A program made the translations under genes and the position numbers. A stretch of DNA of 64,000 nucleotides from Whalleya microplaca (taxonomy: Eukaryota > Ascomycota > Sordariomycetes > Xylariales > Xylariaceae). Below the pieces are notes generated by a model. The model saw only the letters and a list, made by a program, of their open reading frames with translations. It made no database searches and was not told the DNA's origin. Position 1 is the first letter of the stretch, and each line of letters begins with the position of its first letter. Of this stretch, positions 23,388 to 34,837 are shown in pieces. The stretch covers positions 1,550,001 to 1,614,000 of the forward strand of contig MU385710.1 of the NCBI GenBank assembly GCA_022497155.1, read 5' to 3'.

Positions 23388-24111
23388 TTAGCCACCCTTC
23401 TTCTTGGAGACACCAACAGTCCGACCGCGACGACCGGTCGTCTTGGTGTGCTGACCACGGACACGGAGACCCCAGTAGTGACGGAGACCACGGTGGGCGC
23501 GGATCTTCTTTAGGCGCTCCAGATCGTCACGCAGCTTCGAGTCGACACCGTTCGCCAGGACCTGCGAGCTCTTACCGTCGTTGATGTCGCGTTGTCTGTT
23601 GAGGAACCACGTGGGGATCTTGTACGAGGTAGGGTTCTGGAGGATGGTGACAATTCGCTCTAGCTCTTCGGAAGTGAGCTCTCCGGCACTGTACCAATAT
23701 TCCATTAGTCTTCCACTCGTATTCCTTCTCTTCGTTCATGCGAGTCTCATACCGCTTGTTCAGGTCGACATCGGCCTTCTTGCAGACCAAGTTGGAGTAT
23801 CGTCGTCCGACACCCTTGATTCGGGTCATAGCGTACATAACCTTCTCCTTGCCTGATAACCAAGTCAGAGCGATTCCTGAAACCGAATATATCCTTTCTT
23901 ACCATCGACGTTTGTGTTAAGGAGACGCAAGATCTATGCAATCCAGGTCAGTCAAGAGTATTCTAGTGAAAGTATAATCGTGAAGAGGACGAAGAGCTGA
24001 GATGTCGAGGCTCTCAGCTGAGCCGCAAAAGCGTAGTATCCGCGCGTGATGATGTAGAGGGGTATTACTTACGAACTGGAAGTTCGTCTTCTCTCCTGAG
24101 ACGAGCGACAT
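23388..24111 (-). CDS. rps18: 40S ribosomal protein S18 (uS13)
   Basis: Four exons (24111-24073, 23933-23903, 23852-23753, 23688-23388) give 156 aa, the normal length. Family sequence is nearly continuous: [89 protein letters not shown], and the basic tail [15 protein letters not shown]. uS13 sits in the head of the small subunit and contacts uL5 and the P-site tRNA. Dense introns in the first third of the gene are typical of fungal ribosomal protein genes. Confidence 0.98.
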
Positions 24112-25205
24112 GATGGGCAACTGTCTTGTCGTGATGTTGCCTTGGTATGTCGTTGGGAATGGTGTATCTCGAATTTGCGGGAAGGAAGAATTAGGCCGTT
24201 TGAATTTTCTGGTAGGCTCGCTTAATTAGGGTACAGAGAGGAAAGAGGTGGGGACCCAGATTGTGCACAGTTCCACTTTACCCGGATTTTCTACGGGCCG
24301 ATATCCATATTTGCACAGACCACCTCAGCACTTCCAGTAGCCCAATCTTGGAACTCCGCTACGTACTGATTGAGACGTCCTAACCACTGCATCAAAATTT
24401 TCCCTCTTCCTTCCCATTAACATCACCGACAGTGAACTTCGAGTGTTTTGACCTGTCATCTACATGATGTACGGGTCAAATCCTATGCGGCGTCAAGGCA
24501 TAGAGCGAATAGCCTTCATGCGTCGACTTGGAGAACAAGAAACTGCTCCGGCGTGCGGAATTCCCCATTCGTTCCGATTGGCTGTGTCCCGATGCTGACA
24601 TGCTTTACGAGTATACAAAGACTATCATGGCCATTGTCTAGACCGACTTCTTTCATATCACACATATGACTGCCAAGTTAACATTCCTATTGGTACAGTT
24701 CTATAGATACGCAGTAACTGCATGCAATACTACAAGAAACGACGATGGCACTAAGCAGGGCCTAGTTCTCGCGCCTTCGGGGTTTACTACGTGCGACCAC
24801 ATACAATCCTTTAGAGTTGTAGGTAATTTCTTATGTATCTCATTAAAGTTCTCTTTTTGCTATGTGCGGCCAATGATGAAAAATTCTAAAGTATATGAGG
24901 ATATCTCCAATGAGTTATCTTATTCACACTGAAAATTCTGACGGCCGAGTCAGCTTAGCTTATTGTTTTGCTGGCCTAATAAATGCAATCGAATGCACAA
25001 TGCAAGCCGTTGAACTCCAGTAAATGCCTAGCATGCCACCGAAACTCCAGTATCCGTAGACTGTATAAATATACAATCTTGTCTAAAGTCTTGTCATCCC
25101 AATCATGTGCAGGTGGCCTAATGTTGGCGTCTCAATGAACACTCTAGTCGAGCGTTCCTTCATTCTATCGTCTCATCGTATTGTAGCCAACCCAGGTCGA
25201 ATTCT
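24112..25205. other. intergenic, no gene seen
   Basis: It includes the rps18 promoter at its left end. Frames up to 88 codons lack support. Confidence 0.5.
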
Positions 25206-25772
25206 TCAGACCGATTCGATGTGACTTGCTTCTGGAAAGTCGTGTCCGCCTATTGGTTGTTCTTTGTCTGAGTCATCGCTTGAAACGTCGTGTGGTGGTG
25301 TATGAGCAGAGGAGTTGCTAAACCAAGCGTGTGTTTCCTTCGGGTCCGAAGGAGGTGTTGGATAGCCGTGGTCGTAACTGACGCGTCTTGAGCCACCCGG
25401 GCTGACACCACTGAAGCTGCTACGGCCACTGTGGCTTAATCTTCTGTTTCCGAACTCCCATGTGAACTCCTTGAGTATTTTCTGGTGTTCCAGGTTCTGG
25501 CGCGTAAGAGGTTTGTTCAGTTGAGCGGACCGATTTCGGAACTCGCGGCGTTCGGCTGACTTCTTCGCCAAATGGGCTCTGTGTTCTCTGAAGCTCCCCG
25601 TCAACGACCGCAGTAAGCCGGTATGCGTCTTCGAAGACGCGGTAGTGTCTTGCGATTCGCTACCGGTGGGCGTTACGGTGCCGTTCGAGTTATCCCCGGA
25701 ACTCGTCGACGGTTTGCCGTCCGAATTGAATTTCCATCGACCCAAAGCCATTCTGCGCGATGGTTGACTCAT
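25206..25772 (-). CDS. small Ser/Arg-rich hypothetical protein
   Basis: A single open frame of 188 aa starts at the ATG at 25772 (MSQPSRRMALGRWKFNSDG). The frame continues upstream without an ATG, so a longer or spliced product is possible. The protein is hydrophilic and mostly disordered. A basic helical stretch lies at about residues 60-115 (HRAHLAKKSAERREFRNRS), with NLEHQKILKEFTWEFGNRRL in the middle. The tail is rich in Ser, Pro and Asp (TPPSDPKE, DVSSDDSDKEQP) and resembles phospho-acceptor sequence. I do not recognise a family. The organised composition and the absence of stops favour a real gene. Confidence 0.5.
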   Translation of the reverse strand: MSQPSRRMALGRWKFNSDGKPSTSSGDNSNGTVTPTGSESQDTTASSKTHTGLLRSLTGSFREHRAHLAKKSAERREFRNRSAQLNKPLTRQNLEHQKILKEFTWEFGNRRLSHSGRSSFSGVSPGGSRRVSYDHGYPTPPSDPKETHAWFSNSSAHTPPHDVSSDDSDKEQPIGGHDFPEASHIESV

Positions 25773-27660
25773 CAGGTGATCGATAGTGTATGTGATTTGT
25801 GACGGGTGTGCAGTGTTATGCGTTTTGATTTGCAAGTTATTGATGATTATCGCCTCGTTAGGTAAGAAAGGAGATGCAGGTGCTTGAATCGTTGAATAGA
25901 ATGTGTAGATCCATTTGGGAGCCAGGGGCCACGACTTATAAGTTATTATTATCTGACAGAAGGCAGCAGCGAATAGCGTGACGGTGGCTACTCGTACGAA
26001 CTTGGTCAAGAGGCCCTAGGATTTGATACTTAATCCATACTAGGGCGGGGACCCCGGGACTAAGATCTCACCAACAATCCTTTGTAAACCATGCCAGAAC
26101 GACGTCATCCCACACACAAAGCGCCGAGACCACCGTGGGCGGTGGCGAATCTGTCACCGAGTATGTTTATGCCCATGGGGACATTCCCCGCAGACTCTGG
26201 AGTTGGTAGGTTTGCAGTTGCAACGTCGGAATGTTTTGGGAATGCCTTGGAGTGGTCAACGGGCCAGAACGGGTGTGTACAACATTCTCTGCCTGTCCTC
26301 CCCGAACCCCCAAAGGCTAGACTTTCAAACTTTGGCCATGGATGTATTAAAAACTGCATACACTACTGATATACGTAACGACCTGAAGATCCCTTCCAGG
26401 AACCACGCTAGAAGCATTTAGGGCCTCTATCGTCAGAGACGGCCCTTTTCACCTAGAGAGCACTATAATAGTGAAATGGTTTAGAGTGATAGAGAATGCT
26501 TAGCAGTATCTATTCGCGACCAATAGACACTAGTAGTCTTATCGAAACATCAAATTCTCTCCATGTTATCGCTATTTCGCGGGGCTGACTCAGGTACCAC
26601 CGAATCGCTCTCTGGGGTCAACCCTTCACGTCCCCGGGTTCTCTCCTACTAAGTATACACGGATTGAAGGAGCAGCCACACCTCCTGAGAAATGCCAGAC
26701 CAAGAGTCTAGAACGCAAGGGGTAAAGGAAGCGCACATTTCATATCGACCTGCATATTCTCGTTGATTTCAATGAGAAATATCGCAGTCTGACGACGAGT
26801 CGCGACGAGTCAGATAGTTTCACCATTATAGTTATTGGACCCCTCCTATACTGCTGTCACATATAATCTATTACTACCTGATGAGCGAATATGTCGTAAT
26901 AATCTCTACGTCGGAGTCATTTCCCTCTTTCCCTACAACCCACGAAATACAACTTGACCACTTGGCGCTGTAATGTTTCGTTTGCCCTCCTTTGCAAGGC
27001 TGATAGCTCCAAATGGTGGGTTAATTACATGTAGTTTACTAGGTCCATACACCGGACTCCTCCATAGCTCGGCGGCTGTATCAAGTCAACTTAAGTCAAG
27101 CTCTAGTAACTAGTTTTTTTCTTCCTTTTTTTCTTTTATGACTAGACTTGTCGCATACGCTATCGTAGCCTCTCGCTATCGGACCGGGCATCAACGACAT
27201 TCCCACCATCACCAACCTCCGTCGCGCAAAATATAAACATATCCTAAGCGCGCTAAGCCGGCACCGCTGATTGAGCTGCTGTTAGTAAGTCCTCGTAGGA
27301 ATGACGCAAAGTATGATATGTTCGAATAATGCACGAAAGCAGTCAATCTCCCGAGTCCTCCCACCCATCATCGTCTGCCGCCAGTATTTACTACTCGCCC
27401 GACGATTTTGGCCCTGCCGCGGTGGACGCCGTCTCGTGCTGCCTAAACTGCTCTCCCTTGCTTGGGTTAAAAGCGAACATGTCCGGCAGAGCATAGCATA
27501 GCAGCGCCCGTTGCAAACCCGCTACCCCCGCGCACATCTTCTACGTCATCTCAAGATACCGCGGGGCCGTGAAAAGCACTACGGCGCGCGGCTCTGGTGG
27601 CATCCTTACAGAGCCCATTTGCGGATGCAACAGTGATGCGTTTGTTCATTGCTGTGTACC
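25773..27660. other. gene-poor region left of the relic
   Basis: No gene is supported. Short coding-like fragments near 26972 and 27138 begin with ATG but do not extend. They may be remnants. Confidence 0.4.
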
Positions 27661-28020
27661 TTGGTGGAGCCTTAGGCGCGATGTCGCATGATGCGCTCTT
27701 CAGATCGCCTCCTCGTCGACTGTGATCGACAGCAGGTCCCAGTGTATGTTCCGCGCGAGCAGGTGATGTCCGGCTGATAGCTCCGTCGGCAAGATCATTC
27801 GGCGCGGGTTACGCGGCTGAACGACGGGCCGGACGCTGGTTTGGTGCTAGGTCGGGAGGAAGAACGTGGTGGAGATGTCGGCGTCGAAGGAGATTTAGGT
27901 GATTCCTATTTCGCCCATTTCCGCGATTGCTGGCACGAAGGATTGGACTTCATCGTGATGAAGTTGGTCCGTAGTGGTAAACGGACGAGTCGAGTGACCG
28001 AAAGTGTCCTAGAGTGGTAA
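27661..28020 (-). pseudogene. decayed gene fragment with in-frame stops
   Basis: On the minus strand one frame reads as plausible protein for over 100 codons (DEVQSFVPAIAEMGEIGIT, ISFDADISTTFFLPT, PRRMILPTELSAGHHLLARN, HWDLLSITVDEEAI) but is cut by a TAA and a TAG. Both stops are one C-to-T change away from glutamine codons (CAA, CAG), the type of change caused by repeat-induced point mutation. The fragment is GC-richer than its surroundings. It ends at a stop near 27700. I could not assign a family. No start or upstream exon survives. Confidence 0.4.
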
Positions 28021-28812
28021 CCACCTCCACTATAATTGGATCTCGTCTCATGACTTTTCCCCTACCAAGAATTTAGATGAGTATTCGATCTTTGAGATCT
28101 TATTAGGCTCGGGATCAGTCGGAATTCCTTTGGAATTATCTGAGTGTCACCGGAATATTCGATGTGGACGTTCTGTCATTATTCCGGGAAGTATTGGTTC
28201 ATACGATGCGATCATGGTATCAACACATGATTGCAAGACAGCATTGCAAGACAGCGGTGAGCTTGGCATCTAGAGGTCTATTCTCATTATGTTATATGAC
28301 GTTTATGGTGGAAGCTTGAATACTCGATTGTTTTCTAGAGTATACTAGCAGATCAGAATAATAACATCGAGAAACGGCAAGCTTTATACCCCCTGTCTCA
28401 AACATTCGACAGAGCCTCTGATCAAACGTGACGGGGGTTGCACTCGATCATGACACCCTTTTCTACTTCCATTAGAAGGGAATAGTATTAATGGTCTGGG
28501 AATCTGTATTATTGTTTTACCGACTGGTTTTAGGGGTTACGGATTCCGCATATTGGCGATCTTCCCATATCTCGTCATACCGATCCCATGCCGCAGGAGA
28601 ATCCTGCCTATGGTCTCTTCGCAGATCTGCCGTTCGGCACCAAAATCCCATTCCTCAAAGTTCACCTAAACGCCTCGGGTATAACAACCCCTACCTCATA
28701 TTATCATCATCTGGTATCTACATAATGGAAATTCTCGGAATTCCCGCGAGGCTAGCTCGTGGCTGTATAAACAAAACAAATCAACTGGCTTAAGACTTGG
28801 GCTTGCCCCTTA
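28021..28812. other. intergenic, no gene seen
   Basis: AT-rich sequence between the relic and the 3' end of the Ala/Pro-rich gene. Confidence 0.5.
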
Positions 28813-30195
28813 TTACGCAGGTGCCGGGGTTGGTGCCGGGTCTGCTGGTGCTGGTGCTGGATCGGCCGGCGCTGGTGCTGGCGCAGCTGGAGTGGCTGCA
28901 GAATCAGCTGGTGCTGCGGCTTGATCGGCCGGCGCTGCGGCTGGGTCAGCCGGCGCAGCAGGTGCTGAATCGGCCGGTGCGGGTGCTGGCGCAGCTGGTG
29001 TAGCGGCAGGATCAGCCGGCGGGGATGCTACATCAGCTGGTGCTGCCGCAGGGTCCGCTGGTGCCGGTGCCGGTGCCGATGGAGCCGGTGCTGCCACAGC
29101 CGGGGCAGCAGGTGCCGAATTGGCCGGCGCTGGTGCTGCTGGTGCTGGCACTGCTGGCGCAGCAGGAGCAGCAGGTGGCGAGGCCGGTGCAGGAGGTGCA
29201 GCCGGGGCGGCCGGAGCAGGCGCTCCAGCTCCAATCGCTACTTCCTCCGTCTGCTGAATGATCGAAACAGTCTCGCCCCCAACTGTGACCTGCTGGAACG
29301 ACGTAAAGGTCTGGGAGATCAGGTTGAGGAAGGCATTGTTGTTCGACTGGTAGAACCCGCAGTCCTGGAGGAACGTGTCGGTGCTCTCGACGAACAGGTT
29401 GTTCTGGTTCGGCAGGATGATCGCGGCCGGATCAGCAAAGACAATATCGACCGTGGGTGCCTGGGCGCCGGCGGGCAGAATCATGCTCTGGTTCAACTGC
29501 CCGAATGGCGCGGCCGGGTCCGCGCCCACGACCTCAGGCATAGCTGATGGCTGGCTGACAGCGCTGGCTTGGACCCCTGCGACATCGGTGGCAGCAGTCT
29601 GCGATGCGCCGATGGTCATGGTTTGGGCATCTGAGACCATCACCATGATCTGATCGTCTGGCTTGCCATTGTCAACCATGAGTTGATTGACCATGTACCG
29701 GTTCCCGCCCGCCTGTCCTGCTCGAGCATCTACTAGCGTAGAAACTGTCACGATCACGGCATTCTGCGTCATGGTTAGTATATAGGTATGTTTTTAAGAT
29801 GTTGGGGAAGTTGACTTACTACTTGCGAGAAACGAGCCTTGAAGTGGTTGATTCGAATATTATCCTTGATCGCTTGTAGTTGAGTGACCAAGGCTATCTC
29901 CGCTTGCACAAGCTGGGCAAATTGCTGCTCGGCCAGTCGTGTCAGAGCATCCAACTCTGCCTGGTTATTATTTACAATAACAATATTTGTTTCTTGGACT
30001 ATCTGTTGGATAGTAAGAGGAGCACGTCGCGATCTCCACTTCAGCCCTCTCGCAGCTGGTGACTCCATCATCGCGTCTGTTGGTGCTATATATCTTGTTA
30101 ACTGTATATCCCTTCAAATAGGGGAAGTCCGGCTTACCCGAAGCAGCGAGCGACGACATGCCCAAGAAGGCGGCAGAAATCTGGCTAAAATGCAT
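28813..30195 (-). CDS. secreted Ala/Pro-rich repeat protein
   Basis: Three exons are inferred (30195-30138, 30076-29820, 29763-28813), giving 421 aa with consistent phases. MHFSQISAAFLGMSSLAAS is a signal peptide. The mature N-terminal half (about 30-260) includes a helical stretch (NNNQAELDALTRLAEQQFAQ), then VNAVIVTVSTLVDAR and a region with DCGFYQSNNNAF. From about residue 275 to the end the protein is about 140 residues of Ala/Pro-rich repeats built on PADPA, PAAP and PAPAP units, giving a strongly repetitive GC-rich DNA tract (28816-29230). Such tails are typical of cell-wall-associated or surface fungal proteins. No catalytic motif is seen. The repeat tract opens long shadow frames on the other strand. 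Confidence 0.75.
28816..29230. repeat. coding minisatellite (Ala/Pro-rich)
   Basis: Imperfect GC-rich repeats related to GGTGCTGGCGCAGC encode the Ala/Pro tail. The tract is likely to vary in length between strains. Confidence 0.7.
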
Positions 30196-32145
30196 ATTAA
30201 AGGTTGGCTTTCCAGAAGCAAGAATGAACGTATAAGAAAGCCTCTCAAAGGACTGTAGATGAAGTAAACAAATTTGATATATCACCAGGAATTAGAGAAA
30301 CGAAGCTGCCGCTTGGGCGCCGTGAAAGGAAAGGAAAGTGGTAAGATGAAGCGAGTGATTAAGCTGAACTCGTTCATACTACGAGAACCCATCTGTGCGA
30401 TCCGGGTGATCATTCTGCTATACATATACCTACATACTCACCTAGACGACGATCCAACATGATGCTCTCAACCTCTCCGGATGGTCGACGATCCGGTCAA
30501 TCCTCAAAGTGCCAAGTGTGTACCTGCGTCCTGAGCGGTGATATCCACAGCCTGATTAGCTTGAATAAGGGAGCGAGGCTCTCGTTTGAAGGTGCTAGCT
30601 AAACTGTCGATCTTCACCCTACGGTGTCTAACATTACTCAGACTTAGGGCACCGGCGTCGATGTCCTAAATACAGCTACGGCCTCTACAAATCCAATGTG
30701 CTGTAGGTAGACGGTACCTTTGGGCAAGATAAAGCTTTGCTGCACCCCAGGATGTGGCGTCGGCACAAGCATGCAGCCACTCAGCTATAGAAGAATTCGA
30801 TGACACAGAATATGTACTGCGAGATGGCAGCGCTAGGGCCTGCTGTCATCTTGCCTGATGTGTGCTGTTGGATCGACAAACAGCCAATCAGCAGAAAACA
30901 AAACCCCTGTTACAACGGCTGACAGTGGAGAATCCTGGAAGTGCACATGGGTTATGTGAGACCCAGACGAAACGACACCCGTCTTGAAGACCTTCTGCGC
31001 AGTTCATGCAGTGACCTGGGTCGGTTAACGGCACTGTTTATTGGAGGTCATCACGAACAGAGCGTTTTGTACATCATCGCCTTATGGTCAGATCATGTCC
31101 ATCCTATGGACTTTAAGGAGATGAGAATGCAGGTTAGGCATGTGGAGCCGTGGATCTTCTAAGGAACCAGGTGAACTGATGTCGTTGATCAATAGTTCGC
31201 AGCAGCATGCACGGCAATCTTAATAGCTATCATGAGTCGATCAGTTATTTTTAAGGTGATCATACATATATTCTAGGTTATACCACTTCTCTATGATCAG
31301 TGAGACATGAACACTATGTATAAAGTAAAAGCAGCCCCAGGCACCAGAAGACCAAGTCTATGATGACACAATGTTCGCCAAGAAAAGACAATCCGACTAA
31401 GACAGTTTAGATGATTATTTAAGGTTATATATGTCGCGTGCCATTTGGACGGAGACTCATTAAGGTTCAATAGGCGACAGATATTGCGCCGTCTCCTTCT
31501 TTTTGACTATCAACCTTCCATTTCTAGCATGGAGGAAGGATAAGAAATGCCAAGGTATCATATGCAAATTCTCCGAGAAGGACGTGGGCCAGGTCTGAAG
31601 AGTGGTGAGAGCCGCGGTTTCAGACTTCTGGGTAATGCCATTGCATGGGGACAACGCTTAGATCCCTTCAAACACATTCAAAGAGGCTGTGAAGATTGTT
31701 ATAAGTCTGGATCACACCAAAGCATGCATTGGGCACAAGAGGTTTTCCCATCAAATCCCACCAAAAGGGGAAGGTGTATTGATGAGACGAATTGTCCCTA
31801 GTATAGGGAATTGTCCTTAACAAAGTCTAGACAACAGAGCTATTGAGTTTCATCACTAGTTGAGTTGTTAACTCGCCTAAGCTAAAGACTTTTGATACCA
31901 ATCATATACAAGCACAAACGCCTGCAGGTGTATACAATCCCACCAAAGTATTGTGTCGATAATGTCCAGTGGTCTGCAGCGGCAGGCTACTTTGAACAGA
32001 GCAGACCATACTGAACATAAGATAGCTTCATATATAACACTCATATACAACATATTTAGGGAAGCCTCCAGATCTTCTAATGGACGAATCGGAAATCGAG
32101 CCTCTAAAGTATTTATGCATTAGTGAGGATTCATATCACAGGAAT
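30196..32145. other. 1.95-kb intergenic region
   Basis: No gene is supported. The 84-codon frame near 31547 lacks a family signature. Confidence 0.5.
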
Positions 32146-34121
32146 TTAGGCGTAGTCAAAGGAGTAGGACCAAGGTTTCAAGGGCGCCAGGCTCCTCAAA
32201 CCGGCACACTACCATCAAAGACCAAAAGGGGAAACTAAACGAAGCGCGATAAACTCACCTGCATACCCTCATCCTTCGTGGAGAGCGCGTAGTTTTCCTG
32301 CTCCTCGGGCGTCATGGCGTTCCAGCGCCTATCACGGAGCTTGTTGCGCCAGATATAGAAGGCCTTGACGACGTAGAACAGGACGATGTTAAACACCGTG
32401 ATGCCGAGCAGGATGCGGTTGCCGCGCTTGTACAGCGGCTGGTCGTCGTCGCGGTAGATGTTGCTGGCGATGATGTTGCCGCTCTGCACGAACATGTTGT
32501 ACAGCGCCGCCGACACCGCGCGCGTGCGCACCGCGTTGCTGTTCTTCGCGTTCCACCCCACCAGGATCGCGTGGCAGTACGGGTACGACAGCAGGCCCGT
32601 CAGCAGCGCGTACCGCACCCACGGCGACGCCGTGTCCGGCACCACCACCAGCGCGAGCACCCACGGGAAGATCCAGATGTTCGAGCTCGAGGACACGATC
32701 GCCCGCTCGTTGACCCAGCGCGAGATCCACGTCACGATGAGAAGGTTCACGGCGAACAGGAACTGCGAGGGGATCGCCAGCAGGTTGGCTTGGAACACTG
32801 AGAATCCGATCTTCCGCAGGATGTAGGAGAGATAGTTCGCGGGCGGCGCGGGTGGAATGTAGGTCGTGAGCCCTACGATGTAGAGTGGCCACATCTCCCA
32901 ATCCTTCACGGCTTTGAAGAGCAGCGGGAGTCCGACGGCCTGTCTGTTATTCATGTCGCCCTTACTCGGGTCATCTCGAAGGAGGCGGTTGACTAAGATC
33001 AGCTCCTCGTGGTCGGTGAACCATCCATTCTTGCCGCGGAACCAGTGGCGCGTCTGAGTGGGCCCAGGTGGCATGAGTGCCCAGGAGAAGGTACCAATAA
33101 CCAGCGTGATCAAACCCTCAATCAGAAAGAGCCATTGCCAACCGCTCCAGCCATGAATACCGCGCATTTGCAGAATACCAGCAGCAAGAAGAGAGCCGAC
33201 GATGTTCACGGTACTCAGAGCAGTCCAGAACCAGGCCAGCCGCAGAGGCAGTTCTCTGCTCTTGTAGAAGTAGGTAAGCCACAAGACGATATCAGGGATA
33301 AAACCGCCCATAAGAAGGCCGAGAAGAGCCTTGATGGCGTAGAAGCCCGCTCTATTCTTGAGAAATGCCTGCGACATAGCCGTAACGGACCAGCCCACCA
33401 TGATCGTGGGAATCCATACATCGGCTCCGAGCTTTTTGCTTATTAGCCCGCTGGGTAGTTCTGCGGCCAGGAAGCAGGCAAGGAAGATAGTCTGTCCGTA
33501 GTTGTAGTCGTTTGTGTTCATACCTGATACCCATTTTGTTAGCGTCGGCTGTATAAGCACAGTTAATGAAAGTCCCCTGAAGGCAACTATGCAGCGGAAG
33601 AAAGCTCAGATTAAAATACAAGCTCAGCTCACAGATGACAGCCTTAAGTCATAAGAACTGTCACACAGAGTAGCATTCCAGTAGCCGCTTCGCTTCTCTG
33701 CACAGGTCGGCCTGCCTACAGGGGCGAAATGCAAGGAATAGAAAATCTCACCAATCTCAGCGAGCATGTTGTCCGAGATAGCCCTGTTGATATTCCGCCT
33801 ATGCATATCAAGCGCGCAGAACATAAGCCACGCCCAAGTCATGATCCTGAAGTCGACCTTCCTCACCAACCGCTTCTCCTCCTCCGCCGTCCACTTGTAC
33901 TCCGGATCGAAGCGATGCCGATTCTCGTACCGGGCCTTCTCGTATACGTTGCGCCAGTGGTCGGCCACCGCCGGGTCCGAGAACACATGAGTGCCTAGGG
34001 ACCCGTAGTCTCCGTCGGTTTCGACGCTGGATGCATCTTCCGAGTCTCGGGGGATGGCTCTATTGGACCCCGCAACAAAAGAGCCCTTCTCCTCGGTCTT
34101 GTGCTCGGATTCTACTTGCAT
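32146..34121 (-). CDS. MFS permease, Dal5/allantoate-type (anion:cation symporter)
   Basis: Three exons are inferred (34121-33752, 33523-32259, 32208-32146), giving 565 aa. The first exon carries a long hydrophilic N-terminus and the first helix with the motif WAWLMFCALDMHRRNINRA, an altered form of the usual LDRxNI signature. The splice into NMLAEIG-MNTNDYNYGQTIF is exact for the family. Twelve helices and ELPSGLISKKLGADVWIP follow. A GTGAGT donor lies just after KDEGMQ. Using it with the TAG acceptor at 32209 adds a 20-residue tail ending SYSFDYA, like known family tails. Without it the protein ends at 32235. Family members import allantoate, vitamins or other organic anions with protons. 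The substrate here cannot be told. Confidence 0.85.
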
Positions 34122-34837
34122 CGTTCCAGTCACGCAGGGTAATACGAAGAAGCAAGCAAACAGCTGAAGAGTCGAGCAAGAATGGCCTGTACTACATGGT
34201 ATAGTAGGTATGCTACCTTTAATATATCGTGGTGCGACGAGATCTCAATTAGTGGGTATACTGTACATCATCGCACCTTTCTCCAAATGCAGCATGGAAG
34301 CTTGGTTGGAACGGTCAATTGACCAATTGTTCGTGGCCATAATTGATCACGTCATGAAGCTCAAGTGTGGTTATGTGATCTTATCTATGGCGCCATTCCA
34401 GGGGTCGATTGTGTTCAAAGCAGCTTTCGAGCGCTAGCCACTGATGAAGAGCCTTTACTGCTGCGCATATTAATAACACCAAGCCAACCATCGAAAAAAA
34501 GATTTGTTAGTTCAAACATCTAGGCCTGTAGAGACCATTGCTACATTTGCAGTTCGGTGTTGAAATCTTCTAGAACTTGGTAGTGTCGGTTCAAGATGCA
34601 GCTGGCAGACATGACGATAGAGTATTGTCTTCACAAGAAGTTGGAAATAGGATGGTCTTGCCAAGGTATATATGAAGCAACTGAATGTGGGCCGCGTTTT
34701 ACATTCTTACTAAATACTATGACATGTAGATAGCAGGAGTCATAATACAGCCAATATTCAGCAAGCTGTAAGTAGATGTTGGTCTGTTGAGTAACACACC
34801 TAACAGGTTTATATGATATTCTCCTTCTAAAGTGATA
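34122..34837. other. intergenic, no gene seen
   Basis: Spacer between the permease promoter and the 3' end of rpa49. Confidence 0.5.

Noticed and set aside
28816..29230. CRISPR-like array
   Set aside because: The repeats are imperfect, in frame and coding, in a eukaryotic genome, with no spacer structure.
28797..29261. Long plus-strand frames across the Ala/Pro tract
   Set aside because: They are the antisense of a GC-rich coding repeat. Their Leu/Gln/Val-rich products have no start context, splice sites or domain.
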